The notes under the pieces are model-generated. The model ran no database searches. It was not told the DNA's origin and saw only the letters and a list, made by a program, of their open reading frames with translations. Below are positions 13,607 to 24,088 of a stretch of 64,000 bases of DNA, in pieces (the first letter of the stretch is position 1; each line of letters opens with the position of its first letter). The position numbers and the translations under genes are program-made. Location: contig JBDOQK010000002.1 of the NCBI GenBank assembly GCA_040437565.1, positions 992,001 to 1,056,000 on the forward strand, written 5' to 3'. This stretch comes from Albugo candida. Taxonomy: Eukaryota; Oomycota; Peronosporomycetes; Albuginales.

Positions 13607-13832
13607 AATGCTCCATATATCGTTTAATATAAGCAGTCTATCCCTCGACTGTGCCTTATGTTCAGTATAAACGGTGATTCCCGCATGGAAACGAATATAA
13701 AAGGGCATCCGTGTGAATTTGCATATGTTGTACTCTAACGATTGCGTCAGCCTGCGATAGGCAAACGATCGTCAGCCTTAGCATCATTAAAAATCTTACT
13801 TCATATTATTGGATATACCAAAGACAGCCAAC

Positions 13833-16800
13833 ATGTTTCGTTTTTCACGCAAATTCTCGACCGAACCCTCAGTAACATGCTACGACAGCAACACATCCTC
13901 AACGAACTCTCCGGCTTTGACACGATCAACATTGCGCAAAATTTTTAAGAAGCATAGAATGCGCTCGCAGTGCAATACATCCATGTCCTTACCGAGCGAG
14001 GCGGACGATGATTTTGCTGACGATTTTTACTCTTCTAATCCAGTCTCCGATGAGTCCTCCCTACAGTCTGGTTCAGTGCATAAAAGTCACCGTAAATTCA
14101 GACCGGAACGAACAGAGTCGGAAAGTACGCAAAAACAAATAGAGGCATTTCGTGATGAAATTAAAGGCATGCGCAAAGAGATTCAAAATGTACGGCAAGA
14201 ATTAATTGAAGCGATACAATGCACACGCTATGACATCTTGAAAGAGATTGTAACTTTAAAAGGCCAAGTTGCAACAATGAGTATCAAGATCGACAGTCCA
14301 ATCAATGCCAAAATCAACAAGCTAAACCACACGACTGCAAATGGGAGTGCATGTAGTGAAGGTGCAGATGACAACGAGATCCTTTCCAATTTTGTCACTC
14401 CAGATAGGAGCACCGTACTCAGCGATTGTAGCCACATCACCAGACTCGTTTCTCAGAGTAGTATCTTAAGGGAGTCGGGTTTGCCTACCTTAATGACAAT
14501 GGATGAAGCCAACCTTTCGAAGCCGTTGAGTAAAGATGAAATTGATGAAATGTTCCCATTGATTGATTGCTCCGGTGATGTTGAATCGAATGCTTTGAAA
14601 CTAGCAAGTGGAACACGGGGTTGGGCTCTTGATCATATAACGAAATGGATTCAAAGCAATTTTGAAAATGGAAACGAACGTGTCTTAACGATAGTTGGCG
14701 AAGGAGGAGCAGGCAAAAGCACGCTTGCGGGTTATGTTTGCCAGAAGTTTGCTGCAAATTTGCACGCATATCACTTCTTCCAGTTTGACCGCAAATTGGG
14801 ATCGTCCTCACGCGATGTAGTTTTATCATTAGTGAGCCAATTTGCCTCCAAGCTCCAACTTTACAAAAGACAACTCACTCGTTTGAATCTGCGATATATC
14901 TTGGCTGAATCAAACCCGCTAGTTATGGCAACCAAACTTCTCATCGATCCACTCCGTGCCATCCCGGAATCAGACTCTACCTTTGGATTTGTACTATTTG
15001 ATGGAATCGACCAGTGTCTGGTGAAAAATCAATCTAATGATCTACTAGAGTTGCTCTCTCACATCACGGAGCGGTTTCCAAGCTGGATCGGCTTTGTCGT
15101 GACCAGTAAAGCATTTCCAGCATTCGCTGCGAGATTGAAGACCAACTCAGTTATACATCTTGATGGAAGCAATGTCCATTTCTTACAAGATTCTCGTATC
15201 CTCATGGAAAACTTACTATTATATTTTGAGCCAAAGCACACAAATGAAGCTTGCGACATTCTCATGCGAAAAAGTGGTGGTAACAGCTTGTATCTTCAAT
15301 TCATAAATAGAGCCCTGTCTCATCCAATACTCCACGGCGAACAAACCTTCTTATCACTAGACGTTCTCGACGAGCTGCCAGAATCTGTGGATGAAATTAT
15401 TTTCACAATTTTTGATGATAAGTTTGGGCAAGGACACCAGCGCGTATGGAAAAATGCAAAACCGATNNNNNNNNNNNNNNNNNNNNNNNNNNNNNNNNNN
15501 NNNNNNNNNNNNNNNNNNNNNNNNNNNNNNNNNNNNNNNNNNNNNNNNNNNNNNNNNNNNNNNNNNTGATTTTGCTGACGATTTTTACTCTTCTAATCCA
15601 GTCTCCGATGAGTCCTCCCTACAGTCTGGTTCAGTGCATAAAAGTCACCGTAAATTCAGACCGGAACGAACAGAGTCGGAAAGTACGCAAAAACAAATAG
15701 AGGCATTTCGTGATGAAATTAAAGGCATGCGCAAAGAGATTCAAAATGTACGGCAAGAATTAATTGAAGCGATACAATGCACACGCTATGACATCTTGAA
15801 AGAGATTGTAACTTTAAAAGGCCAAGTTGCAACAATGAGTATCAAGATCGACAGTCCAATCAATGCCAAAATCAACAAGCTAAACCACACGACTGCAAAT
15901 GGGAGTGCATGTAGTGAAGGTGCAGATGACAACGAGATCCTTTCCAATTTTGTCACTCCAGATAGGAGCACCGTACTCAGCGATTGTAGCCACATCACCA
16001 GACTCGTTTCTCAGAGTAGTATCTTAAGGGAGTCGGGTTTGCCTACCTTAATGACAATGGATGAAGCCAACCTTTCGAAGCCGTTGAGTAAAGATGAAAT
16101 TGATGAAATGTTCCCATTGATTGATTGCTCCGGTGATGTTGAATCGAATGCTTTGAAACTAGCAAGTGGAACACGGGGTTGGGCTCTTGATCATATAACG
16201 AAATGGATTCAAAGCAATTTTGAAAATGGAAACGAACGTGTCTTAACGATAGTTGGCGAAGGAGGAGCAGGCAAAAGCACGCTTGCGGGTTATGTTTGCC
16301 AGAAGTTTGCTGCAAATTTGCACGCATATCACTTCTTCCAGTTTGACCGCAAATTGGGATCGTCCTCACGCGATGTAGTTTTATCATTAGTGAGCCAATT
16401 TGCCTCCAAGCTCCAACTTTACAAAAGACAACTCACTCGTTTGAATCTGCGATATATCTTGGCTGAATCAAACCCGCTAGTTATGGCAACCAAACTTCTC
16501 ATCGATCCACTCCGTGCCATCCCGGAATCAGACTCTACCTTTGGATTTGTACTATTTGATGGAATCGACCAGTGTCTGGTGAAAAATCAATCTAATGATC
16601 TACTAGAGTTGCTCTCTCACATCACGGAGCGGTTTCCAAGCTGGATCGGCTTTGTCGTGACCAGTAAAGCATTTCCAGCATTCGCTGCGAGATTGAAGAC
16701 CAACTCAGTTATACATCTTGATGGAAGCAATGTCCATTTCTTACAAGATTCTCGTATCCTCATGGAAAACTTACTATTATATTTTGAGCCAAAGCACACA

Positions 16801-17271
16801 AATGAAGCTTGCGACATTCTCATGCGAAAAAGTGGTGGTAACAGCTTGTATCTTCAATTCATAAATAGAGCCCTGTCTCATCCAATACTCCACGGCGAAC
16901 AAACCTTCTTATCACTAGACGTTCTCGACGAGCTGCCAGAATCTGTGGATGAAATTATTTTCACAATTTTTGATGATAAGTTTGGGCAAGGACACCAGCG
17001 CGTATGGAAAAATGCAAAACCGATCTTGGAGGTGATTGTAGCCGCAGCGGCTGGTCCCTATCCGCTGGTTGGAGAATCACAAATAAAACAGCAGTTCGAA
17101 CTCAGAGAGAATGAGTGGCGAATGATCAATCGCGCATTCACCGATATAATACACTGCGGAACTGATGGATATCGAATCATCAATTCTTCGCTGTATGACT
17201 GGTTAGTTGTCGAGAAGCGATCTCAGCATTTCCATTTGAACCCACAAGCCGGAATCAAGTTTTTGCGCTGA
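13833..17271 (+). CDS. STAND NTPase with NACHT-type domain (interrupted by gap and duplicated segment)
   Basis: Intronless gene of about 626 codons once the assembly duplication (14009-15466 = 15567-17024) is discounted. The ATG at 13833 (MFRFSRKFSTEPSV) is preferred; the frame opens earlier only by a non-ATG codon. Residues 1-90 are Ser-rich and acidic, about 90-150 form a predicted coiled coil (EAFRDEIKGMRKEIQNVRQE), and a NACHT-like NTPase starts near residue 280: Walker A VGEGGAGKST, Walker B FVLFDGIDQC, a sensor-like FVVTSKA. A winged-helix-like region ends in IINSSLYDWLV, as in ANKRD50/TANC-type STAND proteins. No ankyrin, WD or LRR repeats follow before the stop, so the effector or sensor part may be only the N-terminal coiled coil. 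Function is inferred: a nucleotide-switch signalling scaffold. Confidence 0.8.
15467..15566. other. Assembly gap 2 (100 N) with 1,458-bp flanking direct duplicate
   Basis: Sequence 14009-15466 before the gap recurs as 15567-17024 after it (offset 1558). The left copy stops at the gap and the right copy runs on to the stop codon, so the NACHT gene is probably one continuous reading frame and the N run is spurious. Confidence 0.97.
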
Positions 17272-17432
17272 AGCTTCGCCAAGAAAGAATAGAATAATAA
17301 AAAATTGATTTGCAGATGATGATGATCAGAGTAGCATGTTGCCGATGCATACATGCTTCCTCGATAAAACCGTTCTATATCTTTGATCCCATGAGATGGT
17401 TGTCAGACGCTTGAGCGATTACATGGTATACA
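17272..17432. other. Convergent 3' spacer between NACHT and CAT genes
   Basis: The 161 bp between two stops on opposite strands hold AATAATAAAA-type A-rich sequence just after the NACHT stop, usable as a polyadenylation signal. No gene seen. Confidence 0.5.
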
Positions 17433-19097
17433 TCACGGCCTGGTGCGGCTAAACTCATGAAATTCTACGACTGATTCTTTTTGCGATCTAGCTTGATTGA
17501 ATTGCTGATTTATCAAATGAATCCAACCAGTCCTACTTGCAGCATGGTGGAAGCCATATGCCAAGTAAGATAATAAAGCCGCAAGAATCCAGGCGCATCC
17601 TAATGAGATAGGGAGTGTACCTAATTGGGAGATCAAATACCAATCCATTAAAATCGCTATGCTTGGGAGATAAGGAACAAATGGTGCATGAAAGTTCGAT
17701 GGATTACTGCTTTCTTGCGGGCAATTCCAAGCAAACACGACAGTCGTTACAAAAGTGAGTCCTAAAAGCGAGAGCGCAATTATTAGACAGATCTCGGACT
17801 TGGCATCTGCATATCCTTTCTGATAAAGAAACGCAGCGATGCCAGTTGCTGCTACGATCACGTAAATGTATCTTGGCGCTGAATGAGGCGATTTATCCAT
17901 TGTTCGCACCATTAAGACGGCAGTGTTGGACATGATGAAAGAAACCAGTATACCAAAACTTACAATGTCCCACAATATGGTGAAAGGAACAGTGAAGGCA
18001 AGTATCGTAAGAAGTGTTCCGGTAATCAGAGTGTTCCAAAACATATTTCCATTGTCATCAATCTTGGTAAAAATTTTGAATAAAAGCCCATCACACGCAA
18101 CGACATAGTTCAGGCGAGGTTGTGCTACAAAGCAAACAAGGACGACTACCGGCATTGTGATAATTTCACCTAGTCGAATGAAGCTAGCTGCCCACTTCCA
18201 GCCAACATTCTCAAAGCCCGCGGAAAAGCTTGTCGCGTTTTCATACGGGATCAAACCTGACAAGACGAATGAGGCTGCTACGCTTAGAATCATCGTCAGA
18301 AGAACCACGATAATCACTGCTAACGGCATTATTTTTCTTGGGTTTTTTGCTTCTGCCGCAAGACAGCAGACTTCGTCAAATCCAATGTACCCAAAGAAAG
18401 CCTGCGCAGCTCCAGTGATGACTCCCTGGTATCCATACTTTTTATTGACTGTATCGCGCGGAGGAAGAAATGGGGAAAGATATTCTTTTCGTAGCGCCAA
18501 TGTACCAGCGACAATGATGAACATGACGATAAGGCACTTTGTCACTGTTATTGAATTGATCGCCAATTTACCGCATCGAAACCCAGAGAGTAAAATCAGC
18601 ACACACCCGGCTTGAAGTATAGCTCCGAGGACATTAGAATATTCCAAATTTAGCCACTGGTAGCTATCCGAAGCAATCCAGTCAGAAACTTTCTCGGCCC
18701 AGCTTCGGGCAACGCCCGCTCCGGATACCCCATACTCCAATGTGAGCAACCATGCAGCAACGATCGCAGGAGCTTCACCAAGCGTATGATAAACGTATGC
18801 ATAAGTGCTTCCAGACGAAGGAATACGCGTCGTTAACTCCATGTAAGCGAGCGAATTGATACAAACAACTAGTCCACCAATAATCCAGCTTACAATTGCA
18901 GCTGGCCCAGCTGTCTCTGAGATGATTGTCCCAGCCGTTGCAAAAATTCCGCTTCCAACAGTTCCACCAATTCCAATGCACACCAAATCAAATAACGATA
19001 ATGAGCGTGGAAGTTCGGACAAGCTTTCTTCTGTTTCGACGATGTGCATCGGCTTCCTGATAAAAATATGATGTTTCTCTGTCGACATTTTAGTCAT
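17433..19097 (-). CDS. Cationic amino-acid transporter (APC superfamily, CAT/SLC7 type)
   Basis: Single uninterrupted 554-residue frame beginning MTKMSTEKHH. A short cytosolic N-terminus precedes transmembrane segment 1 with the APC unwound-helix motif GIGGTVGSGIFATAG. The CAT hallmark AAQAFFGYIGFDEVCCLAAEA (from about residue 225) is present, followed by KNPRKIMP. I count about 13-14 hydrophobic segments, including a paired C-terminal block (ILMDWYLISQLGTLPISLGC) typical of CAT-type members. Plasma-membrane uptake of arginine/lysine-type amino acids is the expected role; vacuolar export is possible. An obligate biotroph would rely on such uptake, but this is inference. Length and motifs look intact. 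It converges with the NACHT gene and diverges from KDM8. Confidence 0.9.
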   Translation of the reverse strand: MTKMSTEKHHIFIRKPMHIVETEESLSELPRSLSLFDLVCIGIGGTVGSGIFATAGTIISETAGPAAIVSWIIGGLVVCINSLAYMELTTRIPSSGSTYAYVYHTLGEAPAIVAAWLLTLEYGVSGAGVARSWAEKVSDWIASDSYQWLNLEYSNVLGAILQAGCVLILLSGFRCGKLAINSITVTKCLIVMFIIVAGTLALRKEYLSPFLPPRDTVNKKYGYQGVITGAAQAFFGYIGFDEVCCLAAEAKNPRKIMPLAVIIVVLLTMILSVAASFVLSGLIPYENATSFSAGFENVGWKWAASFIRLGEIITMPVVVLVCFVAQPRLNYVVACDGLLFKIFTKIDDNGNMFWNTLITGTLLTILAFTVPFTILWDIVSFGILVSFIMSNTAVLMVRTMDKSPHSAPRYIYVIVAATGIAAFLYQKGYADAKSEICLIIALSLLGLTFVTTVVFAWNCPQESSNPSNFHAPFVPYLPSIAILMDWYLISQLGTLPISLGCAWILAALLSYLAYGFHHAASRTGWIHLINQQFNQARSQKESVVEFHEFSRTRP

Positions 19098-19411
19098 GAT
19101 TCACACTGAGGACTTCCTGAACCAACCACGTTCATAGTGGGATTCTTTCGAATACCAACTACACTCTATGACTTTATACGACCCGAAAACACATTGTTCG
19201 ATTGATGTCGCATGCACGAAAAGAATCTGCGTGTCGTGACTTCGTGCAATATATTTATTGTGATCGGAAGTTTGAATGGAGTAAGACTTCATTCTTTATA
19301 TGCGTGAAAAGCATTATAAAGTAATAATTTACTCAAGGCTTGAGAGAAAAAGGCGGAGCTGGTCTGGTATATCTATTGCGTCAATGCAGTGGCTATGAGA
19401 AAGTAAATGAC
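19098..19411. promoter_or_regulatory. Divergent intergenic region of CAT and KDM8 genes
   Basis: About 310 bp separate the CAT ATG (minus) from the first good ATG of the JmjC gene (plus), so both promoters must lie here. AT-rich with TATAAAG-like stretches (near 19313), but no element I can assign. The KDM8 start could lie further left if an upstream exon exists. Confidence 0.4.
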
Positions 19412-20831
19412 ATGATGCAGCTCGAGAGAACTGCATCTGAAGCACGCCAAAGAATTTGGGAGTATTTGCATTCCGGCAGTTGGAAAGATATCGATCCGAT
19501 TTTTCGGCGTGCTTACGCTTATGCTAGCATTTTTCATGTATGGCGATGTCTGTGTACTATTTCCTCCCTCCTTTCTAATCAAGTTTTATTGGAAGGCAAT
19601 GGTCTTTGACGAGAGACAGGAGTATACGTCAGCTCTTGAGACTATAGATTTTGTAAGTGTGATTTAGGAGATGGAATGAGTTGAGTTAATCAAAAAATTC
19701 AGGCACTGATTTTGACAGGAGCGGACTGTTTTCCGCACCACATACACGAACTTGTTTCACATTTTGAAGAACAGATCCATTCATCGGAAGAAGATTCGAA
19801 GGTTATATCAACAAGCGAATATCAACAATCAGTATAGTGCTCAAGTTTTATCATCATTACCTAGCATATCATCATACTCCCCAGGCCGTAGTCGATCGGG
19901 AAATCAAATACCCACTTGGAGGCGTATTACTGCCATCATTGTATCGATTTCAACGGTCATTCATGCAGCTAAAGTAGGATTTTATATCATACCGAAAAGA
20001 TAACAACCTTGTCTTATTGTCAAATACAACGAAGCACACCCGTTGTAATACGAGGCGCCATGGATTGCTGGCCAGCGCTTGGTCATGAGAATAATGAACG
20101 ATCGTGGAAAGATCTGAACTATATTCGAAAAGTTGCAGGTCTACGTTCTGTGCCTATCGAGGTTCGTGTAAACTTCAATACTTGATTGTGATAATTACAA
20201 CTGTACAAAAGTAGATAGGCCAAAGCTACATGGATGATGATTGGGGTCAAAAAATTATGACAATAAACAAATTTATGGATGAATTTATCATTTCTTCATC
20301 TAGCGATACGCAAAGAATTGCATATTTGGCACAGTATTGTCTCTTCGACCAGGTTTGATAACTTTCCAATTCGAGTTGCTGCAAAGCTTATGAATACGTT
20401 GTGATCTCATAAAGATTCCTTGTCTCGCCAAAGACATTCAAGTTCCAGACTACTGCTCAGCATTGCGTCAAAATGAAGATCTCGACTCTGATACTGACGT
20501 AATTATCAATGTCTGGTTCGGTCCGCAGCATACAATATCACCGCTGCACTACGATCAGAAGGATAATTTGCTCTGTCAAGTTTTAGGCACAAAGTATATC
20601 CGTCTCTACGCTCCCGATCAGAGTGAAAAGCTTTATCCTTCTGAAGGAATGATGACTAACACAAGTCAAGTTGACATGGCGAACCTTGATACAAAGAAGT
20701 TTCCTCTATTTAGTTCGGCCCCTTACTTGGAATGCATACTGGAGGAAGGTCAAATGCTCTATATTCCTCCTAAATATTGGCATTTCGTGGAGTCTTTGAG
20801 TGTGAGCTGTTCAGTAAACTTCTGGTGGTAA
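19412..20831 (+). CDS. KDM8: JmjC-domain oxygenase, KDM8/JMJD5-like
   Basis: 2-oxoglutarate/Fe(II) dioxygenase of the JMJD5 group (protein hydroxylase or endoprotease acting on chromatin or ribosomal substrates). About seven exons. The N-terminal helical part reads RIWEYLHSGSWKDIDPIFRR. The JmjC domain follows: EIKYPLGGVLLPSLYRFQRS, TPVVIRGAMDCWPALG, the JMJD5-type DDWGQKIMTINKFMDEF and YLAQYCLFDQIPCLAKDI. Iron ligands are visible as HYD (in SPLHYDQKDN, near 20550) and the distal His in PPKYWHFVESLS (near 20780). It ends NFWW, stop 20829-20831. The start is uncertain: ATG 19412 is the first in frame after an upstream stop, and a 5' exon may be missing. It is tail-to-tail with BBS7, with 7 bp between the stops. 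Confidence 0.85.
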
Positions 20832-20838
20832 TTTTTTA

Positions 20839-23082
20839 CTAAATCTGTGAAAAGTGTTGGGTTAGACGATCAAAATCACGTGTCTCAATCATTTTGTGCA
20901 ATGTTTCCAAATTCTGGTGGCCGTTTACACCTCGAGATTTGCACGTATCTACATATAAATTTACCAGTATGATTTTGAGATATTCCATATTTACATGATC
21001 GCTATCTTCTTTACCAGTCTTCAAGATGCTTTGATACTCAGGTGCTAACCAGCTCGTATGATCAGGTTCGTGCAATTGTATTTCTGTCAGTCCTTTAAGA
21101 AGCTCCGATCGAGAGGATGAGGCATGATTTTCCTCGAAAAACGGGCGAACATAGTCCAACATGACATTTGTCGACTCCTTTTTCACATCCACCAGTACAT
21201 TGACATCGATTTTCCGCAATGCTGCCTCCTGTGATAGAACTTCTTTCACAATAGCGATAGTAGAAGCCGATGCGGAGGCAAAAAAAGCCTCATCTTTCTT
21301 GTATCGACAAATCAAAACACTTCCCAGTAAAACATGCTTGTACAACAATGACATTTTCTCATCCTGTAACCTTACTGGGACATCTGCTAGACATTTTGCA
21401 ATCCATTCATGAATTTGGATCAATGTAAAGTTTCCACTTATTTTGATTGTGTTAATGGCACGGCCCATATCGGTATCATCGGCCTCAATTACACGATGAT
21501 GGAGCGATAATGGTTTAATAAAATGGCGGACACTCACTGCACTCTGAGGTGCCGTGTCAGTGATTGCGTTCACTTCGATATCCCCGGCTTGCCCCTCGAA
21601 TGTCTTTATTCGCAGACTAAACCGAGATGTGGCGTCCATGCAACGAAATGTCGCCAGGTATTGTTGACTCGAAAGCTTTGTGCTATCAGTTCTGCTAAAA
21701 ATGGCAGTAGTCAATTCATTTCTATAGATTTCGATGGGTGCTGCAGAAAACAACGTTATCATTTGAATTTTTACTGGTAGCTGTATCGACAAATCATAAT
21801 ATCCTTGTTCTGGATTCAGCTGGAGTTTGGAAGTCATCAAGATGTCCTCAACCACGATTTCGTATTCTTTGTCCTTACATCGCCCAATTTTGTCTTTTTC
21901 TTTCACAATTTTGTCTTGGAGAATGCGAATTTCTTTGCGGATATTTGACACTCGAGTATCTCGTTGCTTCATTTCGCTAGTGCGTCCGTGATTATCAACG
22001 GGTGCTGATTCATTTTCTGTCCTAGGACTAAACAAAAAAACCTTTCCTGAAAATGTGCACGCGATAATTTCGTTGCATCCTCGAGATGAGATACTCCCAC
22101 TCTTGACAGTACGAATACTCTCATTGACGAAGCATTCATAAATTTGTTCAATGTTTCCATCTATATCATACGTGAAGACTTCCATGTATCCATCGTCGCG
22201 ACCTATAATCAATTCACATTTGCCATCTCCATTGATGTCATAACATATCATGGAATTGATAGAACCATTTTTTGTGCCACTCAGCGCCTTCATCCATATA
22301 GACTGCAGATTTTTTCCGTCGAATTGAAGTAAGCCAACATGGCCGAGATTTGTTGCATACATTATTTCACTCATTTCGCTGGTTGCACTCGAGCATATAG
22401 ACGTTACGGGTACACCTACGTACTCTTGGCAACATGGAGCGGAATTTAGAATAATGCGGACAGAACAATCTTGGCAAGCTAGAGCTGTGAATGACTTATT
22501 CTGACCATCGAAAAAAGATAGTATGGTCATATCGTTGATTTTATCCGGGCACATGTATGCGCTATTGTCAGAGCCACCTCCATATTTACTGACAATAGAT
22601 TCGGTGGCTGCACAGAGGTTACTGTCTATGGCAAAAATTTTCACGATACTTTCCGCAAGGTTGCTTTGGAATCGATAAAACTCCTTTCCTTTCTTATTGA
22701 TTCCATACACAAATTTGTTTGTTGATATAAAAACCTTTTCTGCATTCTCTGGGCACCCTCCTATCTCGATACAAGTGATCCGACTATCAAACGCAAGGGG
22801 TTTGAATAGTAGCTACAAAAATTGTAAGGATCAGGTGTGTACGTATATAGCCGACGCACCTGAGCTTCACCATTTCTGATCTGGAAACCCGAAACGTTGC
22901 CAAATTCATCGCCGACAATAAATTTTTGCTATTTACATGATTTGTGAGTAAAAAATAAAAAGCCAACGTAAATCAATCAAACTCACTTTTTTTTTCTTCT
23001 TGCTCAGCGGCAGCAAACACAATGCATATCTGCTAGAAATTGGCCCGACTTGGAGCACTTCCGTGTGCTTCAGACTCAACAT
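20839..23082 (-). CDS. BBS7: BBSome subunit BBS7
   Basis: Core BBSome subunit, which moves membrane cargo in cilia and flagella with IFT trains. Three exons on the minus strand. Exon 1 starts MLSLKHTEVLQVGPISSR (ATG complement 23080-23082), matching the BBS7 N-terminus with LQVG. Exon 2 gives KFIVGDEFGNVSGFQIRNGE. The long exon 3 (to 20839) carries YGINKKGKEFYRF, DKINDMTILSFF, MICYDINGDGKCELIIGRDD (propeller), a coiled coil (EIRILQDKIVKEKDKIG), KPLSLHHRVIEADD, and the GAE/platform and C-terminal helical parts with QLHEPDHTSWLAPEY. About 710 residues, the usual size, with no lesion seen. Its presence implies a flagellated stage such as zoospores. An earlier in-frame ATG (MHQTSRM) exists but the homologous start is preferred. 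Confidence 0.92.
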
Positions 23083-24088
23083 GGTACGTGCGACCGTTCC
23101 AGGAATAGTCGAGAACTGGTTGACTGGCATGCGTGATGTTTGATGCATTGATTCTTGGTGATATTGTAGCTAATCACAACTTTCTTGCGTTTTCTTTACC
23201 GTACAAGCAAGCTCGATGCAAAATATACACCACGAGAAATATCCTTTCCGAGAGACATGAGATTTGGTTCATTAAAAATATTCAGATCTCTTGGAATGTA
23301 TAATTCCCTCAAACTAGAATATCAGCATAGTCGGTATTTAAGCAAAAGTTGGAATCAGATGCTAAACATGCATTCCATATTGCCTCCAAGATTTAACACT
23401 TCTCTCAAGGCATCCGATCCCAGCATCTTTCCACCTCTAAATTCTTGACGCATCTACGGGGTTCACATGCAGATAATTTCAGTCGGCTTTGCAATTTCTG
23501 TTTGGCAGATAGCTGGGTGGCTGAAGTGAAATCTTGAAGAAAAAAGGAAAGTCGGCATTGCTCTCTGCGTTCGCTATTCCGAGTAAATGCAATTTTCTGA
23601 TCTGTTCGAAGTAGCATGCAGGCTTTTTCTAAGATTTGTTAATGACAAGAAAGTAGTAGATCATGAAAAGCAGGCTAAATGCATGTGGAAGTCTTTCCCT
23701 TTCCCATTTTGCGGTAGTGATGTTGGTATTAGTACTTTCGTATTGTTCTACAGTTTGCATTAATACAGTCTCGTAATTATGTGCAAGTTCAACTTCAAAT
23801 GTTTATACTGACATAATTTTTTAAGTGAGCTTCTTCTGTCCTAGAAGCTAAGAATGAGGTTCAAACTGATAGATGCCCAATGAATCTAATTTCTTCAGTG
23901 ACTTCTGCAAGCTTGCCAAAATAAAATAATTGAAGTAGTTTGAATAGGTTGCTGCACATCCGACTCTGGTTGAGTACTATGTCATCCTAACTTGACCACA
24001 CTGGCCGTTGACATATTTGGGCTCATCGAAGGACCGCATTTCCCTGTATAAGTTTTGACAGGATATACGACGTGATCGACTGGCTGTA
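23083..24088. other. 1-kb spacer between BBS7 and the opine dehydrogenase gene
   Basis: Apart from the small ORF at 23257-23448 nothing convincing is seen. The region must hold the BBS7 promoter on its left and the opine dehydrogenase promoter on its right. AT-rich, with no repeats noticed. Confidence 0.5.
23257..23448 (+). CDS. Small basic ORF with in-frame hydrophobic continuation after TGA
   Basis: ATG at 23257 opens 63 codons rich in Arg, Lys and Ser with few acids (MRFGSLKIFRSLGMYNSLKL...), resembling a mitochondrial presequence-like peptide. After the TGA (23446-23448) the same frame continues 26 codons to 23529 with a hydrophobic, Trp-containing helix (IISVGFAISVWQIAGWLK). That could be a single membrane span of a small mitochondrial subunit, an intron-containing gene I cannot resolve, or chance. 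Not recognised. Confidence 0.25.
   Translation: MRFGSLKIFRSLGMYNSLKLEYQHSRYLSKSWNQMLNMHSILPPRFNTSLKASDPSIFPPLNS

Noticed and set aside
15391-15700. Frames that run through the N blocks (for example 626 codons from 15391)
   Set aside because: They join unrelated reading frames across unknown bases. The NACHT gene was delimited from the unbroken sequence instead.
18157-18615. 152-codon plus-strand frame
   Set aside because: Antisense shadow of the amino-acid transporter.
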